Positions 15,509 to 24,478 of a stretch of DNA of 54,252 nt are shown here, piece by piece. This DNA comes from a virus. Position numbers and translations under genes: made by a program. The notes beneath the pieces are model-generated. The model was not told the origin of the DNA and did no database searches. It saw nothing but the letters and a program-made list of their open reading frames with translations. Position 1 is the first letter of the stretch. Every line of letters begins with the position of its first letter. The DNA is taken from positions 1 to 54,252 of IMG/VR virus record IMGVR_UViG_3300021373_002055; one strand, written 5' to 3'.

Positions 15509-16215
15509 ATTGTATATGCTCTCCAATTAGTTAATGGTGATAGCCAGGCTGTCTCTCCGTGTGTAGCATAGCCAGGTAAAGGTGTTATCAACAACTCTCC
15601 TTGCTGTCTTAACTCTAAAAACATTTGGAAATCATTAGGATGTGTTCCTGATGTATGTTTTCTTAATATGGACTCTACTCGTTTCAATGTAGATACCTTT
15701 GCAGCAAACGTCATGGTTGTGCTATTGGTTATTTTCCAATGACAGCTGTTAGTCAAATAAACTCTTGTGTCTTCACCGCCACCTTCGCAATATGGATTAC
15801 CTCCTTTGCTTGGGTCTAGGTATTTATCTGGATGATCATATAGTGCTACAAATGATGCTCCTAATTCAAACCCTTCTCGTATTATCTTTGCTGACTCTGG
15901 TTTATGTATGTAATCATTTTCTATAAAATAAACTATATCATCATCATTATATTTCAATGCTTCGTCTAATGCTAAGTTAAATGTGCCTGCTCCATGTCCT
16001 ACTGAAACTGATTTAACTTTGGTTTCTGCTAAATGAAAAGATGTTGTTACAGCTTTTACCATATCTGTAGTTTCATCACTACAATTATCAGCAATAACTA
16101 ACCAATCTTCCTTTTCGAATCGATTCGACGCATTTACTAAACATGTTTCATTGTCTATGTAATCTGGTTTTTCTTTTTTATAACCAGCATCTGATATTCT
16201 ATAAATTATTTTCAT
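15505..16215 (-). CDS. GT-A-type glycosyltransferase-like protein
   Basis: A 236-residue protein with a GT2-like pattern: LVIADNCSDETTDMV for the nucleotide-binding strand-helix, GAGTFNLALDEAL, and VYFIENDYIHKP with the acidic END in place of DxD. The first 30 residues replace the usual I-P-x-x-N-E start, so it is a divergent member. It overlaps both neighbours by 4 bases. Glycan target unknown. Confidence 0.75.
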   Translation of the reverse strand: MKIIYRISDAGYKKEKPDYIDNETCLVNASNRFEKEDWLVIADNCSDETTDMVKAVTTSFHLAETKVKSVSVGHGAGTFNLALDEALKYNDDDIVYFIENDYIHKPESAKIIREGFELGASFVALYDHPDKYLDPSKGGNPYCEGGGEDTRVYLTNSCHWKITNSTTMTFAAKVSTLKRVESILRKHTSGTHPNDFQMFLELRQQGELLITPLPGYATHGETAWLSPLTNWRAYTI

Positions 16216-17924
16216 GTTAATTTAATTTTATTTTTTGGTACCGTATAAAAATGTTCTGATTGTTTTTTATTTAACAATGTTTGATGTGCGACAAATGTTT
16301 CTTTAATTGCATTTAAACGTATCCAATTATGCTTCCATAAAACATATGGAAATGAAATCTGATCTCGAATAGAATTATTATTTATTTCTGCCCACCACAT
16401 TTCATTGAAACTAACAATGTGACTATTGTTTCGTCTCATCAATATACCAGTTTCATATAATCCATAATCTTCATATTGTTCTCGAAGATATTTTTTTATT
16501 TGATTATTAACAATTGTGCTATCATCTAAGTTTCTTTGAATTATAACTTCTGCTTCTTGTATTATATTACTTCGATCACAATGTTCATGTAGACACATAT
16601 CAAAATTTGTCATATACAATTCAAATAAATCAACTGGGTCGTATTTAAACAAACATGAATTATCCATCCATATCCAAGCATCATAATTTGGTAAATATTT
16701 GTGCGGTAACATTTTATATTTACGGGCTTGTTTTCTAGCAGACAATTCACAATCAACTAATCTAATATCCCATGTATTAGATTTTAAATGTGGTGTATTA
16801 GTAAAACATATAAATTCTATAGAGCTATCTCTATATTCTGGCAATGTTCCGTGTATGTGTTCAATATCATCTGTAAACAATGCAGTATATACTACTAATC
16901 TTTCTTTATTCATATCAATGTTTTCAATGTGTTTAACATAATGTTTTGTGCTACAAAATTCTTCTCCGCCTTTTATAGTATTTTTTATATAGTCATTATA
17001 TCTACCATGTTCTATTTGTTCTTCAATATTTTTTTTCACAACATCTGGTTGCATTTCTACTAATCCAGGATATGAATCAAACGCACCAACGGCTCCTGCG
17101 CCTTTAATTAACACGGTTGGTATTCCTAATTGTATAGGTTTAAAACATAGTGTCGACGGAGCAGCAACTATTAGAATTGAATCTGCTATTAATTGATCAA
17201 TATCCTCACAATTTGTAACAACATCACAATCTAGTATACTTTTAACATAATTTATATCTTCAACATAGTTTGGTTTATCAAGTCTTGTTTTTATTTTAAC
17301 CTTTATAGGACATTGAAACTTTTCTTGTAATTCTAATAGACCGGTTCGTTGTATAAATGTTTTATCAAAGTTAACTGGAAATATGGAGCTACGATTTGAT
17401 AAAAAGTTAGTTATAACTAAAATATGCTTATTGTTACCTTTAACATGTTTTAGTGTGTCATTAGTTGGTATGCCTCCTTTACTAAAGTCCATACTATAAT
17501 CATATGCAGTTCCAATTTCGTTATGTGGTGAATCTTCATTTCCGTGTGAGTTGCCGATTACTATAACATTATTTTGTTTACAATATTGATAAAAAGATGG
17601 AATATTATATTCTGGTTTCTTTCTATTGTCATCGTATATTACAAACTTATACTTAGATATATCTATATAATCACAAAGACTTTGCTTTATACGATCTCCA
17701 TGAAATTGCACTCCTGGCCCTTGTATTATATTATCAATATAATCTTTGTATTGTTCTAGTTTTAACTCACGTTCATCTATATCACCTACCCATGGTGTTT
17801 CGTTACTAAACAATCCAATTGAAAACAAATCAATAACATAATTTTTAGATAATTCGGGTATGATAGGCCATAGTTTTTCTGCAACACGATGATTAGTAAA
17901 TAATAATAAAACACGTTGATCCAT
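16212..17924 (-). CDS. Two-domain glycosyltransferase, DUF616-like C-terminus
   Basis: A 570-residue protein in two parts. Residues 1-320 have GT-B-like wording (LLLFTNHRVAEKLWPIIPEL, then ADSILIVAAPSTLCFKPIQL and IPTVLIKGAGAVGAF), as in polysaccharide-processing transferases. From about 325 the DUF616 pattern begins: LVVYTALFTDDIEHI, IEFICFTN, SARKQARKYKMLPHKYLP, DAWIWMDNS and YGLYETGILMRRN. The fusion could perform two sequential additions. I use the ATG at 17924 (TAATG overlap), not the TTG at 17942. Confidence 0.75.
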   Translation of the reverse strand: MDQRVLLLFTNHRVAEKLWPIIPELSKNYVIDLFSIGLFSNETPWVGDIDERELKLEQYKDYIDNIIQGPGVQFHGDRIKQSLCDYIDISKYKFVIYDDNRKKPEYNIPSFYQYCKQNNVIVIGNSHGNEDSPHNEIGTAYDYSMDFSKGGIPTNDTLKHVKGNNKHILVITNFLSNRSSIFPVNFDKTFIQRTGLLELQEKFQCPIKVKIKTRLDKPNYVEDINYVKSILDCDVVTNCEDIDQLIADSILIVAAPSTLCFKPIQLGIPTVLIKGAGAVGAFDSYPGLVEMQPDVVKKNIEEQIEHGRYNDYIKNTIKGGEEFCSTKHYVKHIENIDMNKERLVVYTALFTDDIEHIHGTLPEYRDSSIEFICFTNTPHLKSNTWDIRLVDCELSARKQARKYKMLPHKYLPNYDAWIWMDNSCLFKYDPVDLFELYMTNFDMCLHEHCDRSNIIQEAEVIIQRNLDDSTIVNNQIKKYLREQYEDYGLYETGILMRRNNSHIVSFNEMWWAEINNNSIRDQISFPYVLWKHNWIRLNAIKETFVAHQTLLNKKQSEHFYTVPKNKIKLT

Positions 17925-18568
17925 TATCCTATACCTTTCCAAGTTGCTCCATTTCCAGTATAAAAATGATTAACTGATATGGATGAGTCGTAAATATAAT
18001 GTTGATGTTTATCTATCATATCTTTTGCCCAATATCTATCTTCTTTGCCTGGATATTGTTCCGGCATTGGATTATTAACTAAAACGGCTTTTTCATAAAA
18101 ACAAAATGCGTTATGAAGAAAATATCGTTGTTCTATATCTGAATACATATCCAATGTATCTTCTTCAGAAAAATGACTCCATATATATCTTTTTGATATT
18201 TTTTTGCCTTTGTATACAGGAATTTGATTTCCAAATACTGCTACATTTTTATTTTTAAAATGCATCACAACACGTTCAAGATTCATGTTAGTAATTTGAG
18301 CGTGTGCTGATAGTACCAAAACATAGTCATTAGAACATTGTTTAACACCCATATTAATTGATTTGCCAGGCGTATAGTCGTTGATTGATATAATTTTAAT
18401 CGTAGTTCGATCTTTAAATAAATTGACAATTTCTAATGAATCATCAGTAGATTTATTATCTACTATTATGATTTCTGGTTTTTTGAAATGATCTAAACAA
18501 GATTGAATAGCAAATCCTATAAACTCGGCCTCATTTCTATTTCTTATAATAATGCTAATATTATCCAT
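17924..18568 (-). CDS. Family 2 glycosyltransferase (short)
   Basis: A 214-residue GT2: ISIIIRNRNEAEFIGFAIQS, EIIIVDNKSTDDS with the conserved Asp, GKSINMGVKQC and LVLSAHAQI in place of the usual DxD stretch, then RYIWSHFSEED. The missing canonical DxD may mean metal-independent or changed donor use. The real start is the ATG at 18568; the codon before it is TTG. It overlaps the NeuB gene by 8 bases. Confidence 0.8.
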   Translation of the reverse strand: MDNISIIIRNRNEAEFIGFAIQSCLDHFKKPEIIIVDNKSTDDSLEIVNLFKDRTTIKIISINDYTPGKSINMGVKQCSNDYVLVLSAHAQITNMNLERVVMHFKNKNVAVFGNQIPVYKGKKISKRYIWSHFSEEDTLDMYSDIEQRYFLHNAFCFYEKAVLVNNPMPEQYPGKEDRYWAKDMIDKHQHYIYDSSISVNHFYTGNGATWKGIG

Positions 18569-19358
18569 CAAATCTACCTGTATAATTTAATCTTGAATCT
18601 AACTCAAAATCTTGATAATCTAGTCCATTTTCAATCATCATATCATTTCGTAATTTTAAGTATTCAGATAAGTTATTTAATTGTTTAGGAAGTATTGCAA
18701 ATTTATTGTCTCTTCCTGGCAATTCATTATCTACCGTAAAATGTTTTTCAATTGCATGTATTCCGAATTCAATTGCAACTTTTGCAGATTCAACCCCTTG
18801 CATATGATCTGAATATCCAACCCATTTAAACAATTTATTTAATTCTTTTAATTTTAAAATATTTGCATTTTTTGGATGTAATGGATATGTTGAAACACAA
18901 TGCATTATACACGTTTTATTAATATCAATAATACGTGCTAACTCTTTAACTTCATCCCATGTAGTAGTTCCAATTGATATATATACTTTATCAAACACCT
19001 CCATGCATTTTTTAATAAGCGGATAATTTCTACTTTCGAAAGATGGTATCTTTACACACTTTGTTGTTACTTGTTTATATATCTCAATATCTCGTAATGA
19101 AAATACAGATGACATAAATTCGATATTATTATCATCACATACCTGTTTAAGATATTTATGGTCAGCTAATGTTAATTGAGCTTTTTCATATATTTCACGA
19201 CGGCCATCAGTATCCCATACTCCAGGTTTAAGATTACTTACTGACCATGATTGAAATTTTGCATGTGTCGCTCCATTTGCTGCCGCTTCATTAATCATTT
19301 GTTTTGCTAATGCCATATCACCCATATGGTTCCAGCCTATTTCTGCTATAATATTCAT
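18561..19358 (-). CDS. neuB: NeuB-like sialic acid (nonulosonate) synthase, without SAF domain
   Basis: A 265-residue PEP-dependent aldol synthase of the NeuB family. It has MNIIAEIGWNHMGDMALAKQ, THAKFQSW, FMSSVFSLRD, KIPSFE, YISIGTTTWDEVKEL and a late AIEKHFTVDNELPGRD, which cover the TIM barrel and its metal and PEP sites. Usual NeuB is about 340-350 residues with a C-terminal antifreeze-like SAF domain; this copy ends before it. NeuB joins PEP to a ManNAc- or bacillosamine-type hexose to make sialic, legionaminic or pseudaminic acid. NeuA follows it, overlapping by 4 bases. The exact sugar is unknown. Confidence 0.85.
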   Translation of the reverse strand: MNIIAEIGWNHMGDMALAKQMINEAAANGATHAKFQSWSVSNLKPGVWDTDGRREIYEKAQLTLADHKYLKQVCDDNNIEFMSSVFSLRDIEIYKQVTTKCVKIPSFESRNYPLIKKCMEVFDKVYISIGTTTWDEVKELARIIDINKTCIMHCVSTYPLHPKNANILKLKELNKLFKWVGYSDHMQGVESAKVAIEFGIHAIEKHFTVDNELPGRDNKFAILPKQLNNLSEYLKLRNDMMIENGLDYQDFELDSRLNYTGRFDG

Positions 19359-19894
19359 AGTCGTTCTTTTGCTCGTTCTAAATCTTGTTGGTAATGTATA
19401 TCGGTTGCATCATCTTTTATACATCCTATTCTTTTTGAAACATTACTGTTTAGTAAATGATCATATTTAAAAATTCTAACAGATCCGCTCCGTTTAAATG
19501 ATGGTTCAATTGTAATCAAATCGTCATAGTTATTATCTATCATATAATCTACACAATAATCAAAAGTATGTTCTCTGTCTGGATGATCAGGTTGTAAACA
19601 AACTATTAAATCAAATTCTTTATCTATTGAATTAAGTAAATCAATATACACATCTGTTACCTCTGCGTCTTTAAGTAAATGTACTGGTCGCTCTACAAAT
19701 GTTACTTTATTATCTAATGCTATTTTTAATACTTCATCACTTTCTGATGAAACAACAATTGTAGGATTATATTTACTTTGTTTAGCATAATCAATTGAAT
19801 ACTCAACTAATGTTTTACCTTTAATTTTTTGTATATTTTTTTTAGGTAATCTAGTTGAATCTGTTTTTGCTGGTATTATTGTTAATATCTTCAT
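19355..19894 (-). CDS. neuA: NeuA-like CMP-nonulosonate cytidylyltransferase
   Basis: A 179-residue nucleotidyltransferase of the CMP-sialic acid synthetase group. IIPAKTDSTRLPKKNIQKIK matches the CTP-binding signature (A-R/K-x-x-S-x-R-x-P-x-K-N). KTLVEYSI, IVVSSESDEVLKIA and LIVCLQPDHP follow in the usual order. It is shorter than the usual 220-residue enzyme but keeps the core. It would activate the NeuB product with CMP for transfer. It overlaps neuB and the dehydrogenase gene by 4 bases each, so all three are one unit. Confidence 0.85.
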   Translation of the reverse strand: MKILTIIPAKTDSTRLPKKNIQKIKGKTLVEYSIDYAKQSKYNPTIVVSSESDEVLKIALDNKVTFVERPVHLLKDAEVTDVYIDLLNSIDKEFDLIVCLQPDHPDREHTFDYCVDYMIDNNYDDLITIEPSFKRSGSVRIFKYDHLLNSNVSKRIGCIKDDATDIHYQQDLERAKERL

Positions 19895-20838
19895 AATTTA
19901 TTTATAGCCCATTTATATGCTCTAGTTTGACCTTCAATCGTCATTCCGCCAGTATGTGGTGTAACAATTATATTTTCTCCTTGATTCATTGCTTGTATAA
20001 TAGGAGATGCTTGTAAGTCGTCAAATTCATTTTCAACTACATCTGCACCATAACCTGATATAACTTTATTTTCCAATGCTTCTACAATGTCTTGTTCGTT
20101 AACTATTTCTCCTCTACTGGTATTAATAATATATGGAGATTTTTTACTATATCCAAGTAATTCTTTATTAATCATGTACTTCGTTTCATCAGTAACATGC
20201 ACGTGTAACGATATAACATCACATTGTTTAAACATATCTGTTAACTCGCAATAAGTATTAAGTAAAAACGCATCATCCATTTCATCTCGTTTATATGGAT
20301 CATATACTTTTACATTAGCTCCAAATGCTTTACAATAACTGTACATCATTTTTCCTAAACGACCGTAGCCAATGATACCTATAGTCAATGATTTAACTTC
20401 TCGTCCTATAAATGGTATATAGTCCCAATTATATTCAGAAACATGTTGTTTGCTTTGTGGTATACTTCGTAGCAATGACAACATTAGTCCAAATGCTAAT
20501 TCTGAAGTAGATGGTAACTGTTTAATTAATTCATAATCTTTAGTTAAAGACAAAATTTTAATGTTTTGTTTTTTACAATATTCAACGTCGATATGATTCA
20601 TACCAGTTGAACATGTATTGATTAAGTTAACATCGGTTCCTTGTAATAGCTCTTTATCAATTTTATATGTTTGTTGATTAGGATTACAAACTATAGTATC
20701 AATATTACGTTTTAATAGTAAATCTCTAACTTGTTCTTTTGTTGATTCTTCACGAAGATATAACTCGTCACTTTTATTTATAAGTAATTGTACGATTCCG
20801 TCTAAATGAAATACTGGGGTTATTACTGCTATTTTCAT
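19891..20838 (-). CDS. D-2-hydroxyacid dehydrogenase
   Basis: A 315-residue NAD-dependent dehydrogenase. The Rossmann motif is GIIGYGRLGKMMYSYCKAFG. NTSRGEIVNEQDIVEALE carries the catalytic Arg, GYGADVVENEFDD the catalytic Glu, and TPHTGGMT the catalytic His. Members reduce 2-keto acids. In this setting it may supply or trim a 2-keto acid sugar or a PEP/pyruvate-derived group near neuA and neuB, but the substrate cannot be read. Full length for the family. Confidence 0.85.
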   Translation of the reverse strand: MKIAVITPVFHLDGIVQLLINKSDELYLREESTKEQVRDLLLKRNIDTIVCNPNQQTYKIDKELLQGTDVNLINTCSTGMNHIDVEYCKKQNIKILSLTKDYELIKQLPSTSELAFGLMLSLLRSIPQSKQHVSEYNWDYIPFIGREVKSLTIGIIGYGRLGKMMYSYCKAFGANVKVYDPYKRDEMDDAFLLNTYCELTDMFKQCDVISLHVHVTDETKYMINKELLGYSKKSPYIINTSRGEIVNEQDIVEALENKVISGYGADVVENEFDDLQASPIIQAMNQGENIIVTPHTGGMTIEGQTRAYKWAINKL

Positions 20839-21791
20839 TTTTTATTTTGTATGTTTAAACAAATTTCCTGAATTACTTCGTTTGTGTTTTTTCTAATTTT
20901 ATAATCTAGCAATTTTTCTGCCTTTGTAATATTAGCAAATCTAACTAATATTTCTTGATAATTTCCAAATATTTTTTCAGCTGGGACAAATATTATGTCT
21001 GATTGATTTTTAAAATAATTATTAATATATTCTGCAGTGTATTTTACTGTAGTTTGTTCATTGGTTCCTAAATTTATAATTTCACCATTTGTAGTTTGTT
21101 GATTATTTAAAATACTTACAAATCCAGCTGCTATATCATTTGCGTGAGAAATTGATCTAGTTTGCAATCCATCACCATGTATTACAATGTCTTTACCTTG
21201 AGATGATAATTTAGCAAATAATGGAATATGTCCTCCACTCCATGTTGTCGAAGACCGTTTTGAAGCACACCCAAAGATACGTATTACGGTGCACTCTAAT
21301 CCTTGTTGCTGAAAGGTATTTAGTATGTGTTGTTCACTATACCATTTTGATAAAGCATATGAATATCGTACGTTAGTGGGGGCGCCCATTGTTATGTTAT
21401 CGTCTTCGCAAAATGTTTTTGAATTTCCATATATATCACTAGTAGATGCAAATATAAATTTAGTTTTATGTTGTAAACAACGTTGAACTAATAACTTAGT
21501 CATATGATAATTTGTATCTAATATGTCTGCAGATAATACACTACCATCCCATGCTTTTTTTAACGATGCAAAATGATATATAATATCATATTTTGTTTTA
21601 TAGTTTTCAATGTTTTCTACTTTGTCATGTATAAATTTAAAATTTTTGTTTTTTATAGCATCTGACAAGTTATCTAGCCTTCCATATGATAAGTCGTCAA
21701 TACCATCAACCATATGTCCTGCTTCAAGCAATAAATCTGTTGTATGACTTCCTATCAGCCCGGCAGCTCCTGTTACTAATATTTTTTTCAT
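20835..21791 (-). CDS. NAD-dependent nucleotide-sugar epimerase/dehydratase
   Basis: A 318-residue extended SDR. GAAGLIGSHTTDLLL binds NAD, FASTSDIYG holds the catalytic Ser/Thr, and YSYALSKW gives Y-x3-K. RIFGCASKRSS and SRSISHANDIAAGF follow at the substrate end. Best described as a UDP-GlcNAc/UDP-Gal-type epimerase or dehydratase. It overlaps both neighbours. A distinct, related SDR lies one gene away. Confidence 0.85.
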   Translation of the reverse strand: MKKILVTGAAGLIGSHTTDLLLEAGHMVDGIDDLSYGRLDNLSDAIKNKNFKFIHDKVENIENYKTKYDIIYHFASLKKAWDGSVLSADILDTNYHMTKLLVQRCLQHKTKFIFASTSDIYGNSKTFCEDDNITMGAPTNVRYSYALSKWYSEQHILNTFQQQGLECTVIRIFGCASKRSSTTWSGGHIPLFAKLSSQGKDIVIHGDGLQTRSISHANDIAAGFVSILNNQQTTNGEIINLGTNEQTTVKYTAEYINNYFKNQSDIIFVPAEKIFGNYQEILVRFANITKAEKLLDYKIRKNTNEVIQEICLNIQNKK

Positions 21792-22750
21792 ATGTTAACA
21801 CTTTTTAATGGTCCATTATTTACATTGTGATTAAAAAATTCTAAAATAAGAGTATTTGCATAATGTTGCTCTATTACATCAGAATATTTATGAACATTTT
21901 CATAATGCCATCCCCATCTGTCTTTCCATGCTTTAAAGTTAGAATATTCACCAAAGTGATAATCGTTTCCTTGTATCGCTCCCTGTGCTGAATTTTTATT
22001 TATGTTGTATTTTTCTTTTAATGATTGATTGTTTAAACAATATAAATCTGGTAATATTAAACATGGTTTATTTTTATGATTGAATTGCATAGCAATATCA
22101 GGTAACCATAAGTGAAAATGATATTGATTTGTTGCAATTATATGTTTATTCCAATTTGAAACATTTATTCCAACGGCTGCCCACATCGGAAACTCTACAA
22201 TAAATGGAGTTCTCCATACTTCTTGTTTTAGTAATTCTGTTTGCCGCTTTGTACATAACCAACGTTTAGAATTATTTCGAATTGACAAATGACACATTCC
22301 TATCATTCCTAGCGGAGACTCTCCTCGATCGAATTGCTGTAAACTATTTGATGTGTAGTTACCATGATCTAAAACATTGAATCCAACTATACCAAAGTCA
22401 TTGAGTTTATCACTTTGTATATATTTGTCTAACTTCGAAAAAAAGTTTTTTGATATAGGGTATATATCATGTTGAAAACAAACTACCCATTTACAGTTAG
22501 GACGATTTTCATTAACAAAGTCTATAAGTGTTTGAGTAGCCATTTGTACACCTCTATCTTTGTTCTTTAGAAAAACAACATCATGTTGTTTGCAAATAGC
22601 TTCACCTTTATTTAATTCATCAACAGAAGAATTGTCATCAACATTGATAAATTCAAAACCTTCGGTATTAATGTTTTTCAATACCTCATTTTCTAACATA
22701 TCATAATTGTTTCTTGAAGATACATATATGATAATACTATCACGCTTCAT
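21788..22750 (-). CDS. Glycosyltransferase-like protein (320 aa)
   Basis: A 320-residue GT-A-type protein: SIIIYVSSRNNYDMLENEVL, FEFINVDDNSSVDEL for the nucleotide site, KWVVCFQHDIYPISKNF with HD in the metal-site position, and a later MWAAVGINVSNWNKHI. The C-terminal third (WKDRWGWHYENVHKYSDVIE) is Trp-rich and may bind sugar. Divergent, so the family number is uncertain. Between the two SDR genes. Confidence 0.72.
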   Translation of the reverse strand: MKRDSIIIYVSSRNNYDMLENEVLKNINTEGFEFINVDDNSSVDELNKGEAICKQHDVVFLKNKDRGVQMATQTLIDFVNENRPNCKWVVCFQHDIYPISKNFFSKLDKYIQSDKLNDFGIVGFNVLDHGNYTSNSLQQFDRGESPLGMIGMCHLSIRNNSKRWLCTKRQTELLKQEVWRTPFIVEFPMWAAVGINVSNWNKHIIATNQYHFHLWLPDIAMQFNHKNKPCLILPDLYCLNNQSLKEKYNINKNSAQGAIQGNDYHFGEYSNFKAWKDRWGWHYENVHKYSDVIEQHYANTLILEFFNHNVNNGPLKSVNI

Positions 22751-23614
22751 TTAATACATACCTTTAAAAGATTCTACATAGTTAGTAATATTTTGTTTAG
22801 GTTGATAGCCAAAATTTTGTGTAGCTGATATATCTGCTAATGTAATTCTAGCTTCACCTGGTCGTGCTGGAATATATGTAGTGTCATCGCTAAACATAGC
22901 AGCAATTTCATTTATAGAATAATTTGTTCCGGTACCTAGGTTATAAACTTCTCCAGTATGAGTATGTTTACTCAAACATATCAATCCGTCACAAATATCA
23001 TATACATGAGTAAAGTCTCTTCGTTGTTCTCCATCACCTGTTATAGTTAATGATTTGCCATTTGAATACTGTCTTTCAAAGATACCTATAATAGTTGCAT
23101 ATGTTCCTTCGGTTGGATGTCGATCTCCATATACATTAAAAAATCTAGCACTCACCGTTGATATATTATATACTTCAGAATACATTTTCAACGTTTCTTC
23201 ACCAGTCCATTTTGCAAATGCATATGGATTTAATTTTGGTCCACCATATGCGGAACTACTAGCAGCATATATAATTTTTGCATTACATCTCCTTGCTAAT
23301 TCACAAACATTAACAGTACCCATTATATTGGACTGAAAATAACGTATTGGATCTTTAAATGATGGTTGAATTCTTGCAAGAGCTGCTAAATGAAAAATTA
23401 AATCAAAATTTAAATCTTCATATTTAACATTATCTAAGTTGTTAATATCATCAATAATGTATTTAACATTTTTATGTTTGTTGTTTCTACTGCTAGATTG
23501 TGAAGACAAATTATCAATAACAGTTATTTCATAATCTGTTGTTTGTAATAATCGTTTTACTAAGTTATATCCAATAAAACCTAAGCCTCCGGTAACTAAT
23601 ACTCGTTTTTTCAT
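22751..23614 (-). CDS. UDP-glucose/GlcNAc 4-epimerase-like SDR
   Basis: A 287-residue extended SDR: GGLGFIGYNLVKRLL for NAD, FHLAALARIQPSFKDP, AASSSAYGG for the catalytic Ser, NPYAFAKWTGEE for Y-x3-K, SARFFNVYGDRHPTEGTYAT, and RRDFTHVYDICDGL. These are the hallmarks of GalE/WbpP-type epimerases. It probably supplies a galacto- or rhamno-configured nucleotide sugar for the neighbouring transferases. It follows a GT2 gene directly with no overlap. Confidence 0.87.
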   Translation of the reverse strand: MKKRVLVTGGLGFIGYNLVKRLLQTTDYEITVIDNLSSQSSSRNNKHKNVKYIIDDINNLDNVKYEDLNFDLIFHLAALARIQPSFKDPIRYFQSNIMGTVNVCELARRCNAKIIYAASSSAYGGPKLNPYAFAKWTGEETLKMYSEVYNISTVSARFFNVYGDRHPTEGTYATIIGIFERQYSNGKSLTITGDGEQRRDFTHVYDICDGLICLSKHTHTGEVYNLGTGTNYSINEIAAMFSDDTTYIPARPGEARITLADISATQNFGYQPKQNITNYVESFKGMY

Positions 23615-24268
23615 TTATAATCCTTCGTATAATTTATTTTGTCGTTCTTGTCGATCAATTGTTTTGTCGTGACGTAAACACCACTGCTCTTCAATTGGAA
23701 GATAACTCATTGTCCGGTAGCCTTCTAATACTTCATGAACTCGATTTACCCATGTTATCTTTTTATTGTTCTTGTAAATGCGCCATTGAAAGTCCGGAAA
23801 GTTTACCCAACCTTGATCATTAACACCCCAATTCCATTTTGCTATATGTTCTTTAGTAAGCCCTTCAACTGTGTTTATTCTAGGAACTTTTAACACATCA
23901 ACGTCATTATGTTTTAATACTTCAGGTATCATATCCATCATATATGTTGTAGGCATCTCATCTGCGTCTATCTGAAATATGTAATCTCCTGAGCAATTAT
24001 CTGTTAGGTTGTTTTTAAAGTTGGCAAAGTGATTATCTAATGAAAAATCACATATAAATTTAATTCGACCTTCTTTATATAAATTACCACAATATAGATT
24101 AACTTCCATTTCGGGTGTTAGTGGAGTATGGGATGCAGATTTTTTATATGCCCCATCTTGTTGTACAACTATCTCATCTTGCTCACGTTTGTTTTCTAAA
24201 AGAAAATTCAGTAAACGTTGTATCTCTATAAATTCATTGCAGACTGTTATAGCGTAACTTATTTTCAT
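23615..24268 (-). CDS. Family 2 glycosyltransferase
   Basis: A 217-residue GT2: ISYAITVCNEFIEIQRLLN, DEIVVQQDGAYK, NNLTDNCSGDYIFQIDADEM with the DAD metal site, and later WRIYKNNKKITWVNRVHEVL. The short C-terminus matches simple transferases of the LPS/KDO-type group. Overlaps the 60-aa gene by 4 bases. Confidence 0.85.
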   Translation of the reverse strand: MKISYAITVCNEFIEIQRLLNFLLENKREQDEIVVQQDGAYKKSASHTPLTPEMEVNLYCGNLYKEGRIKFICDFSLDNHFANFKNNLTDNCSGDYIFQIDADEMPTTYMMDMIPEVLKHNDVDVLKVPRINTVEGLTKEHIAKWNWGVNDQGWVNFPDFQWRIYKNNKKITWVNRVHEVLEGYRTMSYLPIEEQWCLRHDKTIDRQERQNKLYEGL

Positions 24269-24447
24269 TCGGAGTGTTTTTCTAAATCGTTTAACAATGC
24301 TAAAGTTTCACCAAAATTATAGTATTTACATTTGCCTAATTTTATATAATAGTCAAAGGTATCTCGATTTATTCCTATATTGATTTCAATACCGGTAATT
24401 AATTTGGATCTTTCTATTTTTAATAATTCTGTTTCTTTCTGTGTCAT
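24265..24447 (-). CDS. Small hypothetical protein (60 aa)
   Basis: A 60-residue soluble protein beginning MTQKETELLKIERSKLITGI. It has no recognised motif. It is coupled to the GT2 gene by an ATGA overlap and lies just after the two large GT4-type genes, so it travels with the glycan island. A regulatory or partner role is possible only from position. Confidence 0.55.
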   Translation of the reverse strand: MTQKETELLKIERSKLITGIEINIGINRDTFDYYIKLGKCKYYNFGETLALLNDLEKHSE

Positions 24448-24478
24448 ATTATATTATAATAAATTTACTTTAAATATC

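Noticed and set aside
16212-17942. TTG starts at 17942, 18571 and 15526 for glycan-island genes
   Set aside because: In each case an in-frame ATG a few codons later overlaps the upstream stop in the usual coupled way.
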